From: an uncultured Candidatus Saccharibacteria bacterium
Lineage (GTDB): Bacteria > Patescibacteria > Saccharimonadia > Saccharimonadales > UBA5946
Length of the DNA stretch: 6,530 nucleotides
Assembly (NCBI GenBank): GCA_946886435.1
Contig: CAMPIR010000043.1
Coordinates: 1 to 6,530 of the forward strand
Direction of reading: 5' to 3'
Under the pieces are notes generated by a model. That model was not told where the DNA came from and searched no databases. It saw nothing but the letters and a program-made list of their open reading frames with translations. Positions 1 to 4,772 of the stretch are shown here, piece after piece. Position 1 is the first letter of the stretch. Every line of letters starts with the position of its first letter. The position numbers and the translations under genes are program-made.

Positions 1-137
1 GCCTAATCGTTATCATCAGCCTCGTTGCCTATGTGGCTATCTGTCGTTTGATGAAACTTGAGGAAGCCCACCGGGTTATCGAACGCGTCCAAAGAATCGT
101 TTTTAACCAATACCGCAGCAAGGACACTCGTACCTAA
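1..137 (+). CDS. C-terminal end of a membrane protein (partial, 5' end outside window)
   Basis: A reading frame open from the left edge (first full codon at position 3) ends at TAA 135-137 and gives the last 44 residues of a protein. The visible part begins with a hydrophobic segment of about 13 residues (L-I-V-I-I-S-L-V-A-Y-V-A-I), probably the last transmembrane helix. It is followed by C-R and a basic, amphipathic tail (about 25 residues, rich in E, R, K and Q) that would lie in the cytoplasm. The stop codon overlaps the lepA start by one base (TAATG), so the two genes are probably co-transcribed and translationally coupled. A final helix followed by L-E-E and a basic tail resembles the end of MurJ-type lipid flippases, but 44 residues are too few to assign a family. 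Being a real C-terminus is well supported by the frame and the overlap; function is unknown. Confidence 0.6.
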   Translation, partial: LIVIISLVAYVAICRLMKLEEAHRVIERVQRIVFNQYRSKDTRT

Positions 138-1909
138 TGGGTGATATACGCAACTTCTGCATCATTGCACATATCGACCACGGCAAATCAACGCTCGCTG
201 ATCGCATGCTCGAGATCACCGGAACCGTCCAGAAACGTGACATGAAGAGTCAGCTGCTCGACAGCATGGATCTGGAGCGCGAAAAAGGTATCACGATAAA
301 ACTAGCGCCAGTTCGGATGAAGTACGACGGGATAGAGCTCAACCTCATTGATACTCCCGGTCACGTTGATTTCAGTTATGAGGTTAGCCGTAGTCTCGAG
401 GCCTGCGAAGGTGCCGTTCTCGTCGTCGATGCTAGTCAGGGCATTCAGGCGCAAACGCTTGCGAACGTGTATCTAGCGCTGGCTGCGGATCTTCGTATCA
501 TCCCGGTGCTGAACAAGATCGATCTTCCGGCCGCGGACGTACCGCGCGTCACGAAAGAACTGATCAACCTGCTCGGCTGCAGTGAGGACGATATCATCAA
601 GATCAGCGCGAAAACCGGCGAAGGCGTCGAAGATGTGCTGCGGGCAGTTATCGAACAGGTTCCTTCGCCAAAGGGCACGACCGATGCCTCGACACGAGCA
701 CTTATATTCGACAGTTACTATGACGATTATCGAGGCGTTATCCTGTACGTCCGTACCTTCGATGGCGCGATCAAAAAAGGCGATACTATCGAGATGCTCG
801 CTACCGGTGCTCATGGCATAGCCCTCGAAGTTGGTGCGCTGAGTCCTGGTATGACGGCGCTTGGTTCGATCGATAGTGGCGAGATCGGCTATGTCGTGAC
901 CAACCTCAAAACTACCCGTGACGCTCGGGTTGGCGATACGATCACCGTCAAGCGTGCTCATGCGACCGAGCCTCTACCTGGATATAAAGACGTGAAGCCG
1001 TTTGTTTATGCTGGTTTCTTCCCGGTCAGTAACGAGGACTATCAAGAGCTCAAAGATGCCGTCGAAAAACTCAGTCTGAGTGATTCGGCGCTTCAGTTCG
1101 AGCCAGAAAATTCTCCGGTACTCGGGTTTGGTGTGCGTATCGGCTTCCTCGGTATGCTGCATATGGATATTATCCGTGAACGTCTCGAACGCGAGTATGG
1201 TCTCGATCTCGTCGTGACAAACCCATCGACCGACTACCAGATCAGTATGACGTCTGGTGACGAACTCGATATCAAAAGCGCTAGTGATCTGCCTGACGTC
1301 GCGAAGATAGCCGAGATTCGCGAACCATGGATCAAGGGCGAAGTCGTCGTACCGACCGACTATGTAGGGGCGGTAATCCAGCTGATCGTGAGTAAGCGTG
1401 GCCGTCAAAAAAATCTCAGCTATATCGACGAACGAGCACTTATCAGCTTCGAGGCACCGCTGGCAAATCTGCTGACTGATTTTTATGATCAGCTCAAGAG
1501 CGTGACGAGCGGCTACGGCAGCTTTAACTACGAGCTCAGTGAATACCGCGTCGAAGATCTTGTCCGTGTGGACTTCTACGTCGCTGGTGAGATCGTCGAC
1601 GCACTTTCAGTCATGGCGCACCGCTCCGAGGCGCAAAGCCTCGGGCGTGAAACCGTCAAAAAACTCAAAGAGGTGATTCCACGGCAGAACTTCCAGGTCG
1701 CGCTACAGTCGGCGATCGGCGGCCGGTTTATCGCCCGTGAAGATCTTAGCGCCTACCGTAAAGATGTCACGACTGGTCTGTATGGCGGTGACGTCTCGCG
1801 CAAGAAAAAAGTGCTTGCCAAACAGGCAAAGGGTAAAAAACGTATGAAACGATTCGGAAAAGTCGACATACCATCAGAAGCATTTACGGTGATGCTAAAG
1901 AGGGATTAA
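137..1909 (+). CDS. lepA: Elongation factor 4 (LepA), ribosomal back-translocase GTPase
   Basis: LepA is a cytoplasmic translational GTPase that binds the ribosome and is known to favour back-translocation and to affect 30S maturation. The 590 residues match the usual length (about 600). The G domain shows G1 AHIDHGKST at 11-19, the switch I motif GITIK at 51-55, G3 DTPGHVD at 72-78, G4 NKID at 126-129 and G5 SAKTG at 157-161. Domain II begins near residue 188 with the LepA-typical FDSYYDDYRG. The EF-G-like domains follow, with GFLGMLHMDIIRERLEREY about two-thirds along. The unique C-terminal domain closes with the family signature GKKRMKRFGKVDIPSEAF. These features separate it from EF-G, which has a domain IV that is absent here. 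ATG 137 overlaps the upstream stop; AAGGA at 120-124 is a distant, weak ribosome binding site, so coupling may help. The gene is intact. Confidence 0.98.
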   Translation: MGDIRNFCIIAHIDHGKSTLADRMLEITGTVQKRDMKSQLLDSMDLEREKGITIKLAPVRMKYDGIELNLIDTPGHVDFSYEVSRSLEACEGAVLVVDASQGIQAQTLANVYLALAADLRIIPVLNKIDLPAADVPRVTKELINLLGCSEDDIIKISAKTGEGVEDVLRAVIEQVPSPKGTTDASTRALIFDSYYDDYRGVILYVRTFDGAIKKGDTIEMLATGAHGIALEVGALSPGMTALGSIDSGEIGYVVTNLKTTRDARVGDTITVKRAHATEPLPGYKDVKPFVYAGFFPVSNEDYQELKDAVEKLSLSDSALQFEPENSPVLGFGVRIGFLGMLHMDIIRERLEREYGLDLVVTNPSTDYQISMTSGDELDIKSASDLPDVAKIAEIREPWIKGEVVVPTDYVGAVIQLIVSKRGRQKNLSYIDERALISFEAPLANLLTDFYDQLKSVTSGYGSFNYELSEYRVEDLVRVDFYVAGEIVDALSVMAHRSEAQSLGRETVKKLKEVIPRQNFQVALQSAIGGRFIAREDLSAYRKDVTTGLYGGDVSRKKKVLAKQAKGKKRMKRFGKVDIPSEAFTVMLKRD

Positions 1910-1914
1910 AAACG

Positions 1915-2505
1915 GTGGAATCTATGGGACGGAAATCAGAATTGTTTCAAAGAGTATCCTCGGTGCCATTTACGTATGACAGGAACAGTCACATGTTTCT
2001 GAGCGGGGAACAGCAAATTCCTGTTTCAGAGTTTTCGCCCAACGAGCTCGTTGACGTGGATACTCGCGTAGATGTTGCCGATGGACTACTTGCGTGGGGC
2101 TTGTTTCGTCCGTTTGTGCTACCAACGATGTATGACTGGATGGAGCAGAACCTGAACGATGAGCTGCTCGATGAGACGTTCGAGGTAGTGCGAGAATCTT
2201 TTGAAAGCGCTCACGAGCAGGCTACTGGTTTCGAGTTTAAGCGCGGCACATACAAACGTGGAGAAGGTGCACTGTTTGGCTTTGAAGCGCAGCGTGACCG
2301 AGGGTATCCACATATGACGCTTGGTACCATCGGTAACTGCGCGTGCCTCGGGGCGAGCTACACTGGTATTCCATTTGGCCAGAGTTCATGGGCAGAAAAG
2401 ATTGTTGCCTATGAGTTTCACAACGCAGATACTCCTCAGCAGCAAAACAGTCTGCTCGCAGGTCTTGGACATATAGCTCACCGCGCTGCAGGAGAGCGAG
2501 CCTGA
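1915..2505 (+). CDS. Hypothetical protein, 196 residues, no recognised family
   Basis: I do not recognise this protein. It is probably soluble and cytoplasmic: there is no signal peptide and no clear membrane helix. Visible features are an acidic, leucine-containing helical stretch at about 76-102, a basic patch at 109-115 (K-R-G-T-Y-K-R), a C-x-C pair (Cys142, Cys144) in a glycine-rich context (T-I-G-N-C-A-C-L-G), and aromatic residues around 60-76. GTG 1915 is chosen because GAGGG at 1900-1904 sits 10 nt upstream. ATG 1924 (three codons in) is a possible alternative, preceded by the closer GGTGG at 1914-1918. The gene starts 5 nt after lepA and ends 1 nt before the kinase-like gene, so it is an operon member. 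It occupies part of the place where Bacillus-type clusters carry hemN, but shows no radical-SAM CxxxCxxC motif, so it is not hemN. It reads as a real gene from its packing; function is unknown. Confidence 0.8.
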   Translation: MESMGRKSELFQRVSSVPFTYDRNSHMFLSGEQQIPVSEFSPNELVDVDTRVDVADGLLAWGLFRPFVLPTMYDWMEQNLNDELLDETFEVVRESFESAHEQATGFEFKRGTYKRGEGALFGFEAQRDRGYPHMTLGTIGNCACLGASYTGIPFGQSSWAEKIVAYEFHNADTPQQQNSLLAGLGHIAHRAAGERA

Positions 2506-2506
2506 C

Positions 2507-3223
2507 ATGGACCAAGTAGAAGCCGCGATCCAAAACTACAAGATGTCTGACGGCGTGTCTGAACTGGTGCGCTCAACGAAACTATTGCTGATCGCCGGTG
2601 TTGTCGGGGGCGGCAAAAACACCGTTATCAACGAGCTGATACATGACGATAGCTACCACTTGATCGTTTCGCATACGACCCGAGCATCTCGTACCAACCA
2701 TGGCATCGAGGAGATAAACGGCGTTGACTACCACTTCGTGACCCTCGAGCAGATCGAGCAGATGCTCTCAGATAAATCCCTCGTCGAAGCGAAGTATGTG
2801 CACGGCAATGTCTATGCGACGAGCGCCGCTGAACTGGCGTACGCGAAGGAAACAGACAAAGTCGCGGTAACCGACGTCAATATTCACGGTGTCATGGAAT
2901 ACCTCAACGTAAAACCTGATACGCATGCGATCTTTTTGCTGCCTCCGAGTGTCGAGACCTGGCTCAAGCGGCTCGAGCGCCGTTACGGCGATATGGACGC
3001 GCACCGTGATGAGATTGATAGGCGCCTAAAAACTGCTTATTCGGAAATCAAGCACATCCAAGCGGATGCGCGTTTTATTATTATCATCAACGATGATCTA
3101 GCAACTACTGTCGAGCGCATTGAAGGTGTCTTGGCCGGTGACAAGCATGAAACGAGCGAGTACGCCGACGCAGTGACCGAACATCTCCTTACCTATCTCG
3201 AGTCACACCTTAGCACTCATTGA
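2507..3223 (+). CDS. Guanylate kinase-like protein with atypical P-loop
   Basis: Guanylate kinase transfers phosphate from ATP to GMP (or dGMP) in nucleotide synthesis. The P-loop is at 31-39 (GVVGGGKNT): the lysine is kept, but the residue after it is Asn instead of Ser/Thr. GMP-binding positions are recognisable: Ser55, Arg59 and Arg62 in SHTTRASR, Tyr75 in NGVDYHFV, Glu94, Tyr103 and Thr105 (canonical NYYGT), and Asp123 in TDVNIHG (canonical IDVQG). ILPPS-like LLPPS is at 144-148, and R-L-x-x-A-x-x-E at 173-180 is the usual helix after the lid. The end of the fold, NDD at 195-197, is also typical. At 238 residues it is longer than the usual 200-210, with about 24 extra residues before the first strand and about 25 after the core. 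ATG 2507 follows AGGAG at 2490-2494. Its last codons overlap the hrcA operator. It may be the cell's only guanylate kinase or a divergent paralogue; fold certain, substrate likely. Confidence 0.85.
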   Translation: MDQVEAAIQNYKMSDGVSELVRSTKLLLIAGVVGGGKNTVINELIHDDSYHLIVSHTTRASRTNHGIEEINGVDYHFVTLEQIEQMLSDKSLVEAKYVHGNVYATSAAELAYAKETDKVAVTDVNIHGVMEYLNVKPDTHAIFLLPPSVETWLKRLERRYGDMDAHRDEIDRRLKTAYSEIKHIQADARFIIIINDDLATTVERIEGVLAGDKHETSEYADAVTEHLLTYLESHLSTH

Positions 3224-3236
3224 CGTAGAGTGCCAA
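3210..3236. promoter_or_regulatory. CIRCE operator of hrcA (HrcA binding site)
   Basis: TTAGCACTC (3210-3218), a 9-nt spacer, then GAGTGCCAA (3228-3236). The known CIRCE consensus is TTAGCACTC-N9-GAGTGCTAA, so the left arm is perfect and the right arm has one mismatch. The left arm and the start of the spacer are inside the end of the kinase-like gene, supplying its last codons and its TGA stop. The position, directly before hrcA and over its -35 box, indicates autorepression by HrcA. Confidence 0.95.
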
Positions 3237-3249
3237 AATACGTTAAAAT
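3220..3249 (+). promoter_or_regulatory. Sigma-A/sigma-70-type promoter of the hrcA unit, -35 inside CIRCE
   Basis: TTGACG (3220-3225) is one base off the -35 consensus TTGACA. It is followed by an 18-nt gap and TAAAAT (3244-3249), one base off the -10 consensus TATAAT. The -35 box lies within the CIRCE spacer, so bound HrcA would block RNA polymerase. Transcription would be expected to begin about 7 nt after the -10 box, that is at or within a base or two of the hrcA ATG at 3256. Confidence 0.8.
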
Positions 3250-3255
3250 GGCTCT

Positions 3256-3978
3256 ATGACTGAACGCCAGACAAAGCTGCTGGGAGCTATCATTGAACAG
3301 TACGCGGAAGTCGCCGTACCGGTTGGTAGTGTGACGCTCGCAAAGCTGTTCGGTGTTTCATCCGCGACCATTCGTGCCGAGATGGCGCGGCTCGAAGATT
3401 TTGGTTTCATCACGCAGCCGCACACGAGTGCCGGACGTATCCCAACCGACAAAGGTTACCGTTTTTATGTCAATGCACTAAATGAAGCCCGCTCTGACGA
3501 TCTGATTACCGCTCCAGCGCTCATCGATCGAGGTACGCGCGCGATCGATGCCCGCGTTGCGACGCATACGAACAGAACCGATCGAGCGATTCGAAGCGCA
3601 GTCGATAGTCTCGTTGAGCTGACCCACAACCTCGGTCTTGCGACGATCGGCGACCAGCTCTATATGAGCGGCATGGGCAACCTCTTTTCGCAACCTGAGT
3701 TTGCGGCAAATCCACACAACGTCCAACAAGTAGCGAGGCTGCTCGATAATCTCGAGCCATGGTTGCGTGAGGCTGCGCCAAACGAGCCGCTCAACGTCTT
3801 TATCGGCGCAGAGAACCCGATCGGCAAGAGCTCGCAGGCGAGCCTTATCATCAGTCGGTTCCGCTCGCCCTATAGCGATAACAGCTATATCGGCGTGCTC
3901 GGACCAACCCGTCAGGACTATGCAAAAGTAATGCGTTTGGTTCGCCATACCGGAGCCATGCTTGAGGAGGTTCTCTAG
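3256..3978 (+). CDS. hrcA: Heat-inducible transcription repressor HrcA, short form
   Basis: HrcA binds CIRCE operators and represses chaperone genes; in studied bacteria its activity depends on the folding state of the cell, often through GroEL. The N-terminal winged helix-turn-helix covers about residues 1-75. Its recognition helix region is V-S-S-A-T-I-R-A-E-M (34-43), followed by the signature QPHTSAGRIPTDKGYRFYV (54-72). The C-terminal part keeps G-N-L-F-S-Q-P-E-F (141-149), I-G-x-E-N-P (183-188) and I-G-V-L-G-P-T-R-Q-D-Y-A-K-V (212-225). The protein has 240 residues against about 340 for typical HrcA. The missing stretch falls near residue 131-134, between the linker helix (L-T-H-N-L-G-L-A-T-I-G) and L-Y-M-S-G-M-G-N-L. 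That removes the first GAF-like strands and the inserted dimerisation domain. No ribosome binding site precedes the ATG, in line with a leaderless mRNA. All signature blocks are in one frame, so this is a compact form and not a frameshifted gene. Confidence 0.95.
   Translation: MTERQTKLLGAIIEQYAEVAVPVGSVTLAKLFGVSSATIRAEMARLEDFGFITQPHTSAGRIPTDKGYRFYVNALNEARSDDLITAPALIDRGTRAIDARVATHTNRTDRAIRSAVDSLVELTHNLGLATIGDQLYMSGMGNLFSQPEFAANPHNVQQVARLLDNLEPWLREAAPNEPLNVFIGAENPIGKSSQASLIISRFRSPYSDNSYIGVLGPTRQDYAKVMRLVRHTGAMLEEVL
3965..3970 (+). promoter_or_regulatory. Perfect Shine-Dalgarno site for the 44-codon gene
   Basis: AGGAGG lies 10 nt before ATG 3981, within the last codons of hrcA. It is the fullest match to the anti-Shine-Dalgarno consensus found before any start in this window. 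It is the main argument that the small downstream frame is translated, and probably at a high level. Confidence 0.8.
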
Positions 3979-3980
3979 CT

Positions 3981-4115
3981 ATGAATATCATCCAGTCACT
4001 CGTCGATGGTGTCGTTGAGATTATTAATGCCGTTATCGATGGCATCGTAACCGTGATTAACGCAATCGTTGGTGCTATCGTAGATATTTTGCAGGCAATC
4101 ATTAACATTTTTTAA
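3981..4115 (+). CDS. Small hydrophobic amphipathic peptide (44 residues) in the hrcA-grpE unit
   Basis: I do not recognise a family. The peptide begins M-N-I-I-Q-S-L and ends I-N-I-F. It contains 13 Ile, 8 Val and 2 Leu, no Lys, Arg, Cys, Trp, Tyr or Pro, and four acidic residues (D9, E13, D20, D35), so it is strongly hydrophobic and acidic. Polar or small residues fall at 2, 5, 9, 13, 16, 20, 24, 27, 31, 35, 38 and 42. That is a strict 3-4-4 (11-residue) spacing, which places them on one narrow stripe of a helix about 40 residues long. The start has a perfect AGGAGG 10 nt upstream, 2 nt after the hrcA stop; grpE begins 19 nt downstream. By position it should be co-transcribed from the CIRCE-controlled hrcA promoter. 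Inference: a membrane-associated or self-assembling heat-shock peptide. A peptide toxin or a membrane-stabilising protein are alternatives. Coding status is well supported; function is unknown. Confidence 0.75.
   Translation: MNIIQSLVDGVVEIINAVIDGIVTVINAIVGAIVDILQAIINIF
4002..4100 (+). repeat. Three 33-nt units encoding an 11-residue repeat
   Basis: Residues 8-18 (V-D-G-V-V-E-I-I-N-A-V), 19-29 (I-D-G-I-V-T-V-I-N-A-I) and 30-40 (V-G-A-I-V-D-I-L-Q-A-I) align without gaps. Between units 1 and 2 four identical residues use different third bases (GGT/GGC, GTT/GTA, AAT/AAC, GCC/GCA). The repeat is therefore old and held at the protein level and is not a recent DNA duplication. Confidence 0.75.
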
Positions 4116-4134
4116 GTACAGTAGGTAGATTTTT

Positions 4135-4599
4135 ATGGCAAAGAGCAAGAAACAACAAGAACTAGAACAGCAGGTTGGTGAACTGACTCAGGACTTGCAA
4201 CGTGTTCGTGCTGATTTCGAGAACTACCGCAAACGAGTAGAGCAGGAAAAGGAAATGGCTCGTGCTGGCGGTAAAGTCGGTGCGATTATGCAGCTGTTTC
4301 CAGTCATCGATAACATCGAACGTGCTATCTCGCACAGGCCCGAAGATCTCAAGGATAACGCTTGGGCTGATGGCGTAGCGAAGCTCGTTAAAAATCTCGA
4401 AAAATCACTCGCTACTATGGGCGTAAGTCGGATCGATGCAACTGTCGGTACGGCATTTGACCCAAATCTCCACGAGGCTGTTCAGTTTGATGACGAGGCG
4501 GAGGGTGAGCACGAGGTCGTGGCCGAAGAGCTACAAGCCGGTTATAAGCTCGGGGATGAGGTAATGAGGCCGAGCATGGTCAAGGTAACCCGAAACTAA
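4135..4599 (+). CDS. grpE: GrpE, nucleotide exchange factor of DnaK
   Basis: GrpE is a cytoplasmic dimer that releases ADP from DnaK and so resets the Hsp70 cycle. Residues about 5-45 form the long dimerising coiled coil (E/Q/L-rich, containing A-D-F-E-N-Y-R-K-R at 26-34). Residues 51-98 give the helical bundle, with L-F-P-V-I-D-N-I-E-R-A at 54-64. The C-terminal beta domain that contacts DnaK holds the signature F-D-P-N-L-H-E-A-V at 108-116 and the block from V128 to V151 with G-Y-K-L-G-D-E-V-M-R-P. At 154 residues it is shorter than the E. coli protein (197), mostly because the disordered acidic N-terminal tail is missing. ATG 4135 is preceded by a modest TAGGTAG at 4122-4128. It follows the 44-codon gene in the same unit and precedes dnaK by 173 nt. 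No rho-independent terminator is evident after it, so some read-through into dnaK is possible. Confidence 0.97.
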   Translation: MAKSKKQQELEQQVGELTQDLQRVRADFENYRKRVEQEKEMARAGGKVGAIMQLFPVIDNIERAISHRPEDLKDNAWADGVAKLVKNLEKSLATMGVSRIDATVGTAFDPNLHEAVQFDDEAEGEHEVVAEELQAGYKLGDEVMRPSMVKVTRN

Positions 4600-4639
4600 C
4601 GACTTTTCGTCAAAAAGCTATAACTCACCTCTATAAATA

Positions 4640-4678
4640 ACGAAACTAGCACTCTTGACATGAGAGTGCTAGTTTCGT
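4640..4678. promoter_or_regulatory. CIRCE operator 1 of dnaK within an extended 15-bp-arm palindrome
   Basis: The CIRCE core is CTAGCACTC (4646-4654), 9 nt, GAGTGCTAG (4664-4672). It differs from consensus only at the outermost base of each arm, and the two changes are complementary. The pairing continues outward: ACGAAA (4640-4645) matches TTTCGT (4673-4678), giving perfect 15-bp arms around a 9-nt spacer. This is longer than HrcA binding is known to need. As RNA, in any read-through transcript from grpE, it would form a strong hairpin, but no run of U follows as in an intrinsic terminator. Confidence 0.95.
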
Positions 4679-4683
4679 ACTAT
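4655..4683 (+). promoter_or_regulatory. Sigma-A/sigma-70-type promoter of dnaK, -35 inside CIRCE 1
   Basis: TTGACA (4655-4660), a perfect -35 box, occupies the first six bases of the CIRCE spacer. After 17 nt comes TACTAT (4678-4683), matching four of six -10 positions. Transcription would start near 4690, leaving a leader of about 83 nt. An A/T-rich stretch (TATAAATAA, 4632-4640) lies just upstream and could act as an UP-like element. HrcA on CIRCE 1 would cover the -35 box directly. Confidence 0.8.
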
Positions 4684-4694
4684 AGGAGTAGCGT

Positions 4695-4721
4695 TTGGCA
4701 CTTTCCTGCGAGGAGTGCTAA
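4695..4721. promoter_or_regulatory. CIRCE operator 2 of dnaK, in the 5' leader
   Basis: TTGGCACTT (4695-4703), 9 nt, GAGTGCTAA (4713-4721). The right arm is a perfect CIRCE half; the left arm has two departures from consensus. The centre lies 49 bp from the centre of CIRCE 1. It begins a few bases after the predicted dnaK transcription start, so it could act as a roadblock operator on DNA, as an mRNA hairpin in the leader, or both. Confidence 0.85.
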
Positions 4722-4772
4722 CGGAATTATCAGAAATTTCACTCATTATATTGGATCAAAAGGAGAGCATAC

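Noticed and set aside
473..1408. Open frames on the - strand across lepA
   Set aside because: These are antisense shadows of a fully supported lepA, with no promoter, ribosome binding site or family signal.
3248..3259. Mini-frame ATG-GCT-CTA-TGA overlapping the hrcA start
   Set aside because: It starts inside the -10 box, upstream of the expected transcription start, and has no ribosome binding site; chance occurrence.
3851..4108. 85-codon - strand frame across the hrcA end and the 44-codon gene
   Set aside because: Its Ile/Thr-rich stretch is simply the reverse reading of the hendecad repeat. The + strand frame has the perfect ribosome binding site and the structured periodicity.
4591..4615. 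Possible terminator after grpE (ACGA-CTTT-TCGT, or CGAAA-N9-TTTCG)
   Set aside because: Stems of four or five base pairs are weak and are followed by CAAAAAG and not a T run; not credible as a rho-independent terminator.
4695..4721. Eight-codon TTG leader frame (TTG to TAA) with GGAG at 4685-4688
   Set aside because: It coincides exactly with CIRCE 2, whose arms explain the bases. The GGAG would lie at or before the predicted transcription start, so it would not be in the mRNA.
4724..4752. Second dnaK promoter using TATATT (4747-4752) as -10
   Set aside because: No -35-like sequence lies 16-18 nt upstream (GAATTA at best), and the site is only about 20 nt from the ATG, close to the ribosome binding site.
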